From Thermoleophilaceae bacterium (GTDB lineage: Bacteria; Actinomycetota; Thermoleophilia; Solirubrobacterales; Thermoleophilaceae), in assembly GCA_019683805.1 (NCBI GenBank), contig JADGHQ010000023.1:1-35915 (forward strand): DNA of 35,915 nucleotides. The letters run 5' to 3'. Positions 1-7,283 of the stretch are shown in pieces. Position numbers and translations under genes: made by a program. How positions within the stretch are numbered: position 1 is the first letter of the stretch; every line of letters begins with the position of its first letter. A model generated the notes under the pieces. The model searched no databases and was not told the DNA's origin. It saw only the letters and a program-made list of their open reading frames with translations.

Positions 1-1104
1 AACGGGGTGGACATCGCTGACGGCGCGGTCACCGGCGCCGACATCGCCGACGGAACGGTCGGGGCCGCCGAGATCGCGGACGGCGCCGTGACGAGCGCGA
101 AGATCGCCGACCAGACGATCGCGAGCGCGGACCTTGCGAGCGACGCCGTGCAGAGCGCGAACATCCTCGACGGCACGATCGCGACCGCCGACATCGCGAC
201 CGGCGGCGTGACCAGCGCCAACATCCTCGACGGCACCGTCGCGGGCGCCGACCTCGCAAGCGACGCCGTCACCTCCGCGAAGATCCTCGACGGCACGATC
301 GCAAGCGCCGACATCCTCGACGGCACGATCGCGACCGCCGACATCGCGACCGGCGGCGTCACGAGCGCGAACATCCTCGACGGGACGGTCGCGGGCGCCG
401 ACCTCGCAAGCGACGCCGTCACCTCGGCGAAGATCCTCGACGGCACGATCGCCGCGGGCGATCTCGCGCCGAACGCGATCACGAGCAGCTCGCTCGGCAC
501 GGGCTCCGTAACCTCGGCCGCGATCCTCGACGGCACGATCACGGGCGCCGACATCGCGGTCGGCACGATCCCCGAGTCGCGGCTCGTGCCCGACTCGATC
601 GACGCGGTCGCGCTCGCGAGCGGCGCGGTCGGGGCGAGCGAGCTGGCACCCGACGCGGTGACGAACTCGAAGCTCGCGGACGGCGCCGTGGACACGGCGG
701 AGATCGCCGACAGCGCTGTGACCGCGGCGAAGATCTCAGCCGGAGCGGTGGACAACGCGAAGCTCGCGACCGACGCCGTGACCGGCGCGAAGGTCAGGAA
801 CGGGTCGCTCACGGCGGCCGACATCGCGGCGCCCGACGGCGGCGGCGGCGCGCTCGTCGGCTCGGTCTCGATCAACCCGGGCACGATCAACCCGAACGCC
901 TGCGTCACGCCGCAGGTCAGCGTGCCGGGGGTGCTGCCGGGCGACCACGTGATCCTCAACGTCGACCCCTCGCTCGAGGACGGCCTGGTCGCGCAGGCGG
1001 TCTCGCCGACCGCGGCCGACTACCTGCGCGTGCGGATCTGCAACACCACCGAGTCCGCGATCACGGCGTCCGCCCGCAGCTACGGCTACGTGGTGATCCG
1101 CTGA
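1..1104 (+). CDS. Decapeptide-repeat surface-type protein, 5' end outside window
   Basis: The reading frame is already open at base 1; the first possible start inside the window is GTG at 7, in the middle of the repeat pattern, so the true start is probably upstream. About 26 tandem 10-residue repeats follow (roughly residues 8-267 counted from GTG 7), of the kind V-T-S-A-x-I-x-D-G-T, with small and hydrophobic positions spaced as in a stacked beta-solenoid. A short Gly linker leads to a C-terminal domain of about 85 residues containing two cysteines (NACV and RICN) that could form a disulfide. No enzymatic motif is visible. Repeats of this kind are common in predicted extracellular or fibre-like proteins of Thermoleophilia; that placement is family knowledge, and an extracellular role is inference. 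Its TGA overlaps the ATG of the next gene by one base, so the two are probably co-translated. Confidence 0.75.
   Translation, partial: NGVDIADGAVTGADIADGTVGAAEIADGAVTSAKIADQTIASADLASDAVQSANILDGTIATADIATGGVTSANILDGTVAGADLASDAVTSAKILDGTIASADILDGTIATADIATGGVTSANILDGTVAGADLASDAVTSAKILDGTIAAGDLAPNAITSSSLGTGSVTSAAILDGTITGADIAVGTIPESRLVPDSIDAVALASGAVGASELAPDAVTNSKLADGAVDTAEIADSAVTAAKISAGAVDNAKLATDAVTGAKVRNGSLTAADIAAPDGGGGALVGSVSINPGTINPNACVTPQVSVPGVLPGDHVILNVDPSLEDGLVAQAVSPTAADYLRVRICNTTESAITASARSYGYVVIR
178..453 (+). repeat. Internal 150-bp-period tandem duplication in the repeat gene
   Basis: Bases 178-303 and 328-453 are nearly identical at the DNA level, offset by 150 bp, which is five decapeptide units. 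The intervening unit at 298-327 is itself a variant of the same repeat. The near-identity at synonymous positions, including the rare-for-this-genome codon GCA in the LAS motif, indicates recent duplication by slippage or unequal recombination rather than selection on the protein alone. Confidence 0.85.
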
Positions 1105-1688
1105 TGGCAGACGCCCTCGCGATCCCGCGCCCGAAGCGCTCGCCGCGCCGGCTGCTCGTGCTCGCCGCGATCGCGGCGGTGCCGGCCGCCGCGCTGGCGG
1201 TCGCGCTCGTGCTCGCGCTCGACGGCGGGAGCGACCGGCCCGCCGTCAAGACCTTCGTAGGCGCCGGCCGGCGCTTCGCGATCAGCTACCCCGCGCGCGG
1301 CTGGGAGGCGCTGCCCGCCGGCCGACTCGCGAAGCTGGCGGGCCGCCCCGACGCGGTGCTGCGCTCGCGCGACGGCGCCGCCACCGTCGTCGTGCGCGCC
1401 CAGCCCCCGATCCACGCGAGCCTGGAGAGGCTCGGCCGCGCGCTCACGCCCCAGCTGCGGCGCCGCTTCGAGGGCTTCCGCCCGCTCGGCGCCCGCGTCA
1501 CGCGGCTCGTGACCGGCCCCGCGCTCGTGTACACGTTCGTGCGGGGCGGGACGCAGGCCGTGCAGAGCGTCGTGCTGGTGCCCGCGGCGAGGCGCAGCTA
1601 CGAGCTCGACGTCGTCACGCGCGCGGGCGCGCCGGCCGCGGCCGCCCAGGCGGGCGCAATCGTGCGTTCATTCGTCGCCTCGCGCTAA
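1104..1688 (+). CDS. Membrane-anchored extracytoplasmic protein of unknown function
   Basis: 194 residues. The ATG at 1104 shares one base with the TGA of the repeat protein, indicating translational coupling. The N-terminus has basic residues (around 9-16) followed by a single hydrophobic segment at about 17-39, so the rest should lie outside the membrane as a signal-anchored domain. Residues 48-194 form a compact alpha/beta pattern beginning with a FAISYP-like strand, ending with the strand SYELDVVTRAG and a helix rich in Ala. This layout resembles PsbP/Mog1-type or lipoprotein-like stress domains of actinobacteria, but I do not recognise a specific family. No catalytic motif is visible. 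The coupling suggests it works with, or anchors, the upstream repeat protein. Confidence 0.7.
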   Translation: MADALAIPRPKRSPRRLLVLAAIAAVPAAALAVALVLALDGGSDRPAVKTFVGAGRRFAISYPARGWEALPAGRLAKLAGRPDAVLRSRDGAATVVVRAQPPIHASLERLGRALTPQLRRRFEGFRPLGARVTRLVTGPALVYTFVRGGTQAVQSVVLVPAARRSYELDVVTRAGAPAAAAQAGAIVRSFVASR

Positions 1689-1746
1689 AGGTCGGCGCGC
1701 TCCTGCCGACCACCGGGGCCGAGCGTTCCCGTCCCTCCCGCTCGCC

Positions 1747-2370
1747 TTGATCGACAGGATCGAAACCGAGGGTCCCGCGACCCCCAAGACCAGCCCCAAG
1801 GCCGCCCACGCAAGCCCCACCGGCGGCGCGGACTTCGCGGAGCTGCACTCGAAGGCGGTCGCGGCCGACACCACGCCCAACGGCGCGGGGAAGGTCCTGC
1901 CCGGCGTCGAGACATCGCTCAGGCCGCCCAAGGGCGAGACCTGGGGACCGGTCGAGGGCCACCGCGACTACGCGGACATCCTCGACGGCCCGCGCAACGG
2001 CTTCTACGTGAACCTCGCCCCGGGCAAGCGGCAGGGACAGGTCTTCGTGATCGTCCACAAGGGCGGCAAGACCTACCACGTCTACGGCGAGGGCAAGAAC
2101 CGCAAGGCGATCGAGGTGCACGAGCCGCGCAAGCCGCCGCCGGGCGAGAGGTGGCACAAGGTCGGCCGGCACCGCGACTACCGCCTCGTCGAGGGCGGCC
2201 CCCACGACGGCACCTACATCAACCTCTCGCACAACGAGCGCGACGGCCGCCACTTCAGGATCGTCGAGCGCAACGGCGAGCGCTACCACGTCTACGGCGA
2301 GGGCAAGAACCGGATCGAGATCCGGGTGGGCTGGCACGAGCGCCGCGACCGGCACGGCGCGCGCGACTAG
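1747..2370 (+). CDS. Protein with two tandem copies of an HRDY...YHVYGEGKNR domain
   Basis: 207 residues from a TTG at 1747; no good ribosome binding site is seen, so the start is uncertain. After a Pro/Ala-rich N-terminus (about 1-55) the protein is an internal duplication: residues about 60-127 and 128-197 share the pattern (P-K/P-G-E-x-W, GHRDY or RHRDY, a G-P...G-x-Y-x-N strand, a basic DG-x-x-F strand and the nearly identical motif YHVYGEGKNR). No signal peptide, membrane segment or catalytic residues are evident. The family is not recognised with certainty; the N-terminal DFAELH...AAD stretch is faintly like secreted or flagellar-substrate N-termini, which is only an impression. Confidence 0.6.
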   Translation: MIDRIETEGPATPKTSPKAAHASPTGGADFAELHSKAVAADTTPNGAGKVLPGVETSLRPPKGETWGPVEGHRDYADILDGPRNGFYVNLAPGKRQGQVFVIVHKGGKTYHVYGEGKNRKAIEVHEPRKPPPGERWHKVGRHRDYRLVEGGPHDGTYINLSHNERDGRHFRIVERNGERYHVYGEGKNRIEIRVGWHERRDRHGARD

Positions 2371-2993
2371 CCCCGCCGCTCCACGAGCTCGCGCAGTGCC
2401 TCGCGTCCGTTGCCGATGAGCGGCAGCCCGTGCGCCAGCAGCAGGTGCTCGAAGTCGAGCTCGAGCAGTCGCGCGTAGCTTGCGAGCAGGCCGGCTTTCG
2501 TCCGCTCCGGGTCGTCCATGAGCTGGTCTGGGACGAAGCCGAGCCCGTCGTCCGCGGCGAGCCCGCGCACGACGCCGTCGGCGACCGCCAGCGCGCGCAC
2601 GCCCGCGATGTGGATCGCGGTCTCGTCGGGGCAGATCGCGCCGACCTCGTGGGCGACGACCCCGGGCAGCAGCTCGTCCCCGTAGTCGAACGGCACGACC
2701 TGCTGCTCGGGGGCGAACTCGTGCATCCCCGGCCGGCTCGCCCTGACCGTCACGCCGTAGCGGTCGCGCAGCTTCGCGCACGAGCGCCAGTGGTGGCGGT
2801 TGGTGAGCAGCACCGTCTCGGGCGCTCCCCCGCCCTCGGCCTCGAACCAGTCGATCCCCTCGGCGGGCGCGACCGGGTCGATCAGGACCCGCAGCTCGGG
2901 GAGCCAGTAAGAGCTGACGTCGATCCCGATCCTGGGATGGCGCGCGGTCCAGTGCCAGATGCCCGGCGCGAGCTCTCCGATCGGCTCCCCCAC
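2367..2993 (-). CDS. Metallo-beta-lactamase-fold protein with degenerate metal site
   Basis: 208 residues from GTG 2993; GTG 3017 or ATG 3050 are alternative starts in the same frame. The last overlaps the divergent regulator. The order of strands, the opening ELAPGIWHW, the LLTNRHHWR block at about residues 62-70 and the C-terminal LLLAHGLPL...GREAL segment match MBL-fold hydrolases of actinobacteria. The classical HxHxDH metal motif is replaced by NRHHWRSC, so at least the Asp and one His are missing; enzymatic activity is doubtful. It is divergent from the TetR-type gene with fewer than 60 bp between them, the usual layout of a regulator and its target. The terminal bases overlap the stop of the preceding plus-strand gene tail to tail. 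Confidence 0.8.
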   Translation of the reverse strand: MGEPIGELAPGIWHWTARHPRIGIDVSSYWLPELRVLIDPVAPAEGIDWFEAEGGGAPETVLLTNRHHWRSCAKLRDRYGVTVRASRPGMHEFAPEQQVVPFDYGDELLPGVVAHEVGAICPDETAIHIAGVRALAVADGVVRGLAADDGLGFVPDQLMDDPERTKAGLLASYARLLELDFEHLLLAHGLPLIGNGREALRELVERRG

Positions 2994-3048
2994 AGGGCGC
3001 GAGGCTACCGCGTCCACGGCCTCGTCGCATAGCCTCCCTGTGAGAGCC

Positions 3049-3675
3049 ATGCCCGTCCTCCACACCGCCGCCGACCCGACAGCGGGCGGCCTGCTCCCCG
3101 AGAGCGCCGACCCGCCGGAGACGATTCCGCCCGAGATCTTCGAGGCCGCGCTCGCGACCTTTCTCGACCGGCGGCGGATCGACATGCGCTCGCTGGCGGC
3201 GGAGCTCGGCATCGGGCGCGCGACGCTCTACCGCAAGGCGGGCCCCCGCGACCGGCTGCTCGGCGAGGTGCTCTGGTTCCTCACGCGCCGCCAGATCGTG
3301 CGCGCCGCGCCCGCGGGCGACGGCCTGCGGGGGACCGAGCGCGTCGTCGCGATCGTGCGTGCCTTCATGGAGCGCATCCGCAGCCAGCCCGCCTTCCAGC
3401 GGCTGCTCGACGCCGAGCCGGAGATCGCGCTGCGAGTGCTCACCTCGAAGCACGGGCCGGTGCAGCGCGGCGTGGTCGCGGCGATCGAGCGCCTGCTCGA
3501 CCAGGAGCGGAGGGACGGCGGGCTCGAGCTCACGATCGACGCCGGCGTGCTCGCCTACGCGATCGTCAGGATCGGCGAGAGCTTCCTGTACGCGGACGTG
3601 ATCGCAGACCACGAGGCCGACGTCGAGGCGGCCGTCGAGGTCATCGCGCGGCTGCTCGAGGGCAGCGCGCGCTAG
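3049..3675 (+). CDS. TetR-family transcriptional regulator, QsdR-like
   Basis: 208 residues from ATG 3049 (GTG 3040 is three codons upstream). The N-terminal helix-turn-helix lies at about 43-66, with the typical TetR motif [15 protein letters not shown] followed by DRLL. The remaining roughly 140 residues are an all-helical ligand-binding domain with the LTSKHGPVQ signature that I associate with QsdR-type C-terminal domains. It probably represses its own gene and the divergent MBL-fold gene, since both promoters must fall within a few dozen bases. The ligand is not predictable from sequence. Confidence 0.85.
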   Translation: MPVLHTAADPTAGGLLPESADPPETIPPEIFEAALATFLDRRRIDMRSLAAELGIGRATLYRKAGPRDRLLGEVLWFLTRRQIVRAAPAGDGLRGTERVVAIVRAFMERIRSQPAFQRLLDAEPEIALRVLTSKHGPVQRGVVAAIERLLDQERRDGGLELTIDAGVLAYAIVRIGESFLYADVIADHEADVEAAVEVIARLLEGSAR

Positions 3676-3682
3676 GCGGGCC

Positions 3683-3702
3683 GCCGCGCGGCAGCGCGCG
3701 GC
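3683..3702 (+). terminator. GC-rich hairpin after the TetR gene
   Basis: A perfect 8-bp stem (GCCGCGCG at 3683-3690 with CGCGCGGC at 3695-3702) around a 4-base loop begins 7 bases after the stop codon. It is followed by CCTTGT rather than a T tract, so it would be a weak intrinsic terminator. The remaining 160 bases up to the next gene hold only a weak -10-like TAGATT near 3775. Confidence 0.4.
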
Positions 3703-3865
3703 CCTTGTACGGGTGTCGAAACGGCCCGGCCGAATCTTCGCCATCCGGCCACTGCCCAGGGGCCTGCCCGCGCATAGATTTTCCCCGTGCCGCGCACGGC
3801 GGAAGGCGCGTCTGCGCCCAGGGCCGCCCCCGCGCGAACTTCACGCAAAAGCAGAGGAGCGACAC

Positions 3866-6016
3866 TTGCCGAGGACTCGAGAGAAGAACGTCACCGCCGC
3901 GCAGTGGAGCGCGGACGGAAGGGCGCTCGGCGCCGCAGATCTCACCGAGCCGGGGAACTACCCGTACGCGACCAACGTCTTCACGCAGGCGGTCCAGCGC
4001 CAGATGCTCCCCAAGCACGTCTACCGGCAGCTCCAGCTCACGGTGGAGCACGGCGAGCCGCTCGACTCGACGCTCGCAGACCAGGTGGCGCTCGCGATGA
4101 AGGAGTGGGCGATGAGCCGCGGCGCGACTCACTTCACGCACTGGTTCCAGCCGCTCACCGGCTCGACCGCCGAGAAGCACGACTCCTTCTACGGGCCGTC
4201 GACCGATGGGAGCACCGCCATCGCCGAGTTCTCGGGCAAGGAGCTGATCCAGGGCGAGCCGGACGCCTCGAGCTTCCCCACCGGGGGCATCCGCGCGACG
4301 TTCGAGGCGCGCGGCTACACGGCGTGGGACCCCACCTCGCCGGCCTTCCTGCTCGAGAACCCGAACGGCACGCTGCTGTGCATCCCGACGGCGTTCGTCT
4401 CCTGGACCGGCGAGGCGCTCGACCACAAGACGCCGCTGCTGCGCTCGATGGACGCCCTCTCGAAGGCGGCGGTGCGGGCGCTGCGCCTGCTCGGCGACCG
4501 CACCACGCGGCGTGTCTTCACGACGATGGGTCCCGAGCAGGAGTACTTCCTGATCGACCAGCAGTACTACTACGAGCGGCCCGACCTCGTGCACTGCGGG
4601 CGCACGCTGTTCGGCGCCAAGCCGCCGAAGGGCCACGAGCTCGACGACCACTACTTCGGCTCGATCCCCGAGCGCATCCTCGCCTACATGCTCGAGGTCG
4701 AGCAGGAGCTCGCCAAGCTCGGCGTGCCGGTGAAGACGCGGCACAACGAGGTCGCGCCGAGCCAGTACGAGATCGCTCCGGTGTTCGAGGGCACGAACGT
4801 CGGCTGCGACCACCAGATGATCACCATGCAGGTGCTCCAGAACGTGGCGCGCCGCTACGGGCTCGTGTGCCTGCTCCACGAGAAGCCGTTCGCGGGCGTG
4901 AACGGCTCGGGCAAGCACAACAACTGGTCGATGAGCACCGACGGGGGCGTGAACCTGCTCGACCCGGGCGACACGCCGGAGGACAACCTCCACTTCCTGT
5001 TCTTCTGCGCGGCCGTGATCCGGGCGGTCGACAAGCACCAGGGCCTGCTGCGCGCCTCGATCGCGAGCCCGGGGCAGGACCACCGGCTCGGGGCCAACGA
5101 GGCGCCGCCGGCGATCATGTCGATCTTCCTCGGCAGCGAGCTCGAGCGCGTGTTCGACGCGATCGTCGAGGAGCGGACCGAGCCCTCGGAGCCGGGCTCG
5201 TTCCTCGGCCTCGGAACCCCGGTCCTGCCGGCGCTGCCGCGCCACTCGGGCGACCGCAACCGCACCAGCCCGTTCGCGTTCACCGGCAACAAGTTCGAGT
5301 TCCGCGCGCTTGGCTCGAGCATGTCGCCGAGCCTCCCGAACACGGTGCTGAACACGATCGCGGCGGACGCGATCGACGAGCTGGCGGACCGGCTCGACGC
5401 GGAGCTCGACGCCGGCAAGGACCTCGAGCAGGCGGTGGTCGGCGTGATCCGCGACGCCTACAGCGAGAGCAGGCGGATCGTCTTCAACGGCGACGGCTAC
5501 TCGCAGGAGTGGCACGCGGAGGCGGAGGCGCGCGGCCTGCTGAACCTGCGCACGACGCCGGACGCGCTGCCGGAGCTCGTCAGCGAGCAGACCAAGGCGG
5601 TCTTCTCCAGGTACGAGGTGCTCAGCGAGCGCGAGCTCGAGTCGCGCTACGACGTCTTCACCGAGCAGTACACGGTGAAGATCAACATCGAGGCGGAGAT
5701 CGCGGCCTCGATCGCCCGCACGATGATCCTCCCCGCGGCCGCGCGTCACCTCGCGCAGCTGCGCGCGGCGGGCATCGAGACGCTCGTGACCGAGACCGAG
5801 GGGCTGATCGACGAGCTCGTGGCCGCGCTCGGCGAGCTGGAGCGGGTCAACGCCAAGCACCCCGACGTCGAGGGGCTCGAGCACGCGAAGTACATGCGCG
5901 ACACCGTCATCCCGGCGATGGAGCGCACCCGCGCCGCGGCAGACAAGCTCGAGCGCATCGTGGCAGACGACCTCTGGCCGCTTCCGAAGTACCAGGAGAT
6001 GCTGTTCATCAAGTAG
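3866..6016 (+). CDS. glnN: Type III glutamine synthetase
   Basis: Makes glutamine from glutamate, ammonia and ATP in the cytoplasm. The start is the TTG at 3866, preceded at 6 bases by GAGGAG (3854-3859); this gives 716 residues, the usual size of the GSIII class. Upstream in-frame ATG codons lack a ribosome binding site. Diagnostic GSIII blocks are visible: THWFQPLTG at about 91-99, the metal-binding EQEYFLID, the [10 protein letters not shown]...NVGCDHQM block, [10 protein letters not shown], and [14 protein letters not shown]. Catalytic acidic residues and the ATP-site loop look intact. The C-terminal 150 residues are helical, as in the family. It is a single-gene unit flanked by hairpins, with an unrelated regulator upstream. 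It is far larger than the three GS-like ligases at 17-24 kb and only distantly related to them, so this is probably a true ammonia-assimilating enzyme. Confidence 0.97.
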   Translation: MPRTREKNVTAAQWSADGRALGAADLTEPGNYPYATNVFTQAVQRQMLPKHVYRQLQLTVEHGEPLDSTLADQVALAMKEWAMSRGATHFTHWFQPLTGSTAEKHDSFYGPSTDGSTAIAEFSGKELIQGEPDASSFPTGGIRATFEARGYTAWDPTSPAFLLENPNGTLLCIPTAFVSWTGEALDHKTPLLRSMDALSKAAVRALRLLGDRTTRRVFTTMGPEQEYFLIDQQYYYERPDLVHCGRTLFGAKPPKGHELDDHYFGSIPERILAYMLEVEQELAKLGVPVKTRHNEVAPSQYEIAPVFEGTNVGCDHQMITMQVLQNVARRYGLVCLLHEKPFAGVNGSGKHNNWSMSTDGGVNLLDPGDTPEDNLHFLFFCAAVIRAVDKHQGLLRASIASPGQDHRLGANEAPPAIMSIFLGSELERVFDAIVEERTEPSEPGSFLGLGTPVLPALPRHSGDRNRTSPFAFTGNKFEFRALGSSMSPSLPNTVLNTIAADAIDELADRLDAELDAGKDLEQAVVGVIRDAYSESRRIVFNGDGYSQEWHAEAEARGLLNLRTTPDALPELVSEQTKAVFSRYEVLSERELESRYDVFTEQYTVKINIEAEIAASIARTMILPAAARHLAQLRAAGIETLVTETEGLIDELVAALGELERVNAKHPDVEGLEHAKYMRDTVIPAMERTRAAADKLERIVADDLWPLPKYQEMLFIK

Positions 6017-6052
6017 CGCCCGCGGCTTCCCCGCCGGCTCTGAGGCGAGTGT

Positions 6053-6077
6053 CGCGGGCGCCCTCGAGGCGCCCGCG
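6053..6077. terminator. Bidirectional hairpin terminator between glnN and VOC gene
   Basis: A 10-bp perfect stem (6053-6062 with 6068-6077) around the loop CTCGA, followed on the plus strand by CCTCTTTCCC. It sits between two convergent genes and would serve both. The T content after the stem is modest. Confidence 0.7.
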
Positions 6078-6138
6078 CCTCTTTCCCGCTCAGCCAAACT
6101 CGGGCGGCCCCACCGGGCCCGAGCCCGTGGGCCGCGGC

Positions 6139-6525
6139 TCAGCCGACGACCATCAGCGTGTTGCCCTCGGGGTCGCGCAGCCAGAACAGCGGCGGCACCG
6201 GGTCGCCCATGCGGCTGACCTCGGGGTCGACGTCGACGCCGGCGGCCTTCAGCTCGGCGTGGTAGGCGTCGATGTCGTCGGCGTGCAGGCTGATGCCGGT
6301 CTCGCGGCCGCCGCTCGAGCCGCCGGGACCCGGCGGGGCCAGCGCGATCGTCGTCTCGGCGTCACCGGGCCCCACCTCGACCCAGCGGTGGCCGTCACCG
6401 AAGGGCACCTCCATGCGCTTGTTGAACCCGAGCTTCTCGACGTAGAACTCGATCTGGCGCTCCTGATCGGCCACCGGAATGATGACCGTCGCGATCTTGT
6501 CGACGCGGGTCTGGGTGTTGGTCAC
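6139..6525 (-). CDS. VOC-family (glyoxalase/bleomycin-resistance fold) protein
   Basis: 128 residues from GTG 6525, with AGGAGG five bases upstream. It has the paired beta-alpha-beta-beta-beta modules of the vicinal oxygen chelate superfamily: IPVADQERQIEFYVEKLGF opens the first module, SLHADDIDAYHAELKAAGV the second, and the last strand ends DPEGNTLMVV with the conserved Glu ligand. The first metal-ligand position, normally His or Gln in the opening strand, appears to be a hydrophobic residue, so it may be non-catalytic or use another geometry. It looks monocistronic. Substrate is unknown. Confidence 0.85.
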   Translation of the reverse strand: MTNTQTRVDKIATVIIPVADQERQIEFYVEKLGFNKRMEVPFGDGHRWVEVGPGDAETTIALAPPGPGGSSGGRETGISLHADDIDAYHAELKAAGVDVDPEVSRMGDPVPPLFWLRDPEGNTLMVVG

Positions 6526-6670
6526 GAGACCCTCCTAGCGGTTGGGGACACACACCGCTAAGACGGACGAGCCGTCGACGACTCATCGGTGTGCCGACGG
6601 GATCGTGTCACGCGCGGCGGGGCCGCGGGGTCGCTCTTGGGGCCCGCTTCGGCGCGCGCCACCCCGCACC

Positions 6671-6695
6671 GCCCCGCACGATCGCCGTGCGGGGC
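6671..6695. terminator. Perfect hairpin downstream of the tRNA pair
   Basis: A 10-bp stem (6671-6680 with 6686-6695, core CCCCGCACG/CGTGCGGGG) closes a 5-base loop. It lies 32 bases beyond the 3' end of tRNA-Pro on the transcribed strand and is the only strong hairpin there. No T tract follows, so a termination role is inferred from position. Confidence 0.5.
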
Positions 6696-6726
6696 TATGC
6701 GGAGCGCTGCGGTCCTTCTCATCGAG

Positions 6727-6800
6727 TCGGGGCGACTGGATTCGAACCAGCGACCGCTCGGCCCCCAGCCGAGTGCGCTACCAGACTGCGCCACGCCCCG
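6727..6800 (-). tRNA. tRNA-Pro (anticodon GGG)
   Basis: 74-nt cloverleaf on the minus strand. Acceptor stem CGGGGCG (6800-6794) pairs with CGCCCCG (6734-6728), with discriminator A at 6727. The anticodon stem CTCGG/CCGAG closes the loop CTGGGGG, giving anticodon GGG at 6766-6764, which reads CCC/CCU proline codons. The T arm contains GGTTCGAATCC. The CCA end is not encoded. It follows tRNA-Gly with a single base between them. Confidence 0.95.
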
Positions 6801-6801
6801 A

Positions 6802-6872
6802 AGCGGGCGACGGGAATCGAACCCGCCCTAGGAGCTTGGAAGGCTCCCGTGCAGCCACAACACTTCGCCCGC
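6802..6872 (-). tRNA. tRNA-Gly (anticodon TCC)
   Basis: 71-nt cloverleaf on the minus strand. Acceptor stem GCGGGCG (6872-6866) pairs with CGCCCGC (6809-6803), discriminator T at 6802. The anticodon stem GGAGC/GCTCC closes the loop CTTCCAA, giving anticodon TCC, which reads GGA/GGG. The T arm holds GGGTTCGATTCCC. CCA is not encoded. It lies 17 bases after the stop of the zinc-ribbon gene and 1 base before tRNA-Pro, so all three may share a transcript. Confidence 0.95.
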
Positions 6873-6889
6873 CTGTCACGGCCCCCATT

Positions 6890-7183
6890 TTAGTTGCGCT
6901 CGCGCTGGCGCGACAGCGCCTCGGGCCGCCGCCGGCGGTCCGGCGCCGCGACCGCCTCGGGCGCGACGCAGCGCCTGTGGAAGACGAACCCGTGCACCCG
7001 CGCGAAGTCGTCGTCGAAGCCCACGGACGAGCCGCAGGCCGGGCACTGCCCGAGCCGTCGGCTGCGCCTCAGCGACAGCTCGTCGCGCACGCGCTCCTCG
7101 AGGCTGCGACCGGCCGGGTCGGGGGCGCGCTCGTCCCAGCCGGTCGGCCTGCCGAACTGCTCGAGTACCGGGCCTCTCGTCAT
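6890..7183 (-). CDS. Small zinc-ribbon-like protein
   Basis: 97 residues from ATG 7183, with TGAGGA six bases upstream. The centre carries CPAC (Cys47, Cys50) and, about 19 residues later, HRRC (His69, Cys72), a CxxC...HxxC arrangement that should bind one zinc. The flanks are strongly basic or charged (RRSRR before the ribbon, DRRRRPEALSRQRER at the end), consistent with nucleic-acid contact. No family is recognised. Its stop codon is only 17 bases from tRNA-Gly. Confidence 0.75.
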   Translation of the reverse strand: MTRGPVLEQFGRPTGWDERAPDPAGRSLEERVRDELSLRRSRRLGQCPACGSSVGFDDDFARVHGFVFHRRCVAPEAVAAPDRRRRPEALSRQRERN

Positions 7184-7283
7184 CGAATCCTCAGGAATCC
7201 CACTAGGCCCCCGAGGCGGCGCGTCAACCCTCGACCGCGCCGGATCGGCCCGAAGCCGAGCGGATGCGGCCGGAGTGCGCGGC

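Noticed and set aside
178-453. Regular direct repeats resembling a CRISPR array
   Set aside because: The repeats have a 30-base period, lie in frame and encode a decapeptide pattern; there are no unique spacers and no cas genes.
3676-3865. Possible riboswitch or glnA-type RNA leader before glnN
   Set aside because: Only short GC hairpins are visible; I cannot match a conserved RNA motif and the 190-base leader shows no alternative terminator-antiterminator pair.
3641-6097. 818-residue minus-strand open frame opposite glnN
   Set aside because: Antisense shadow of a strongly supported gene; composition is His/Arg/Ala/Val-rich noise without any domain. Similar long frames opposite lon, cysNC and the amine operon were rejected for the same reason.
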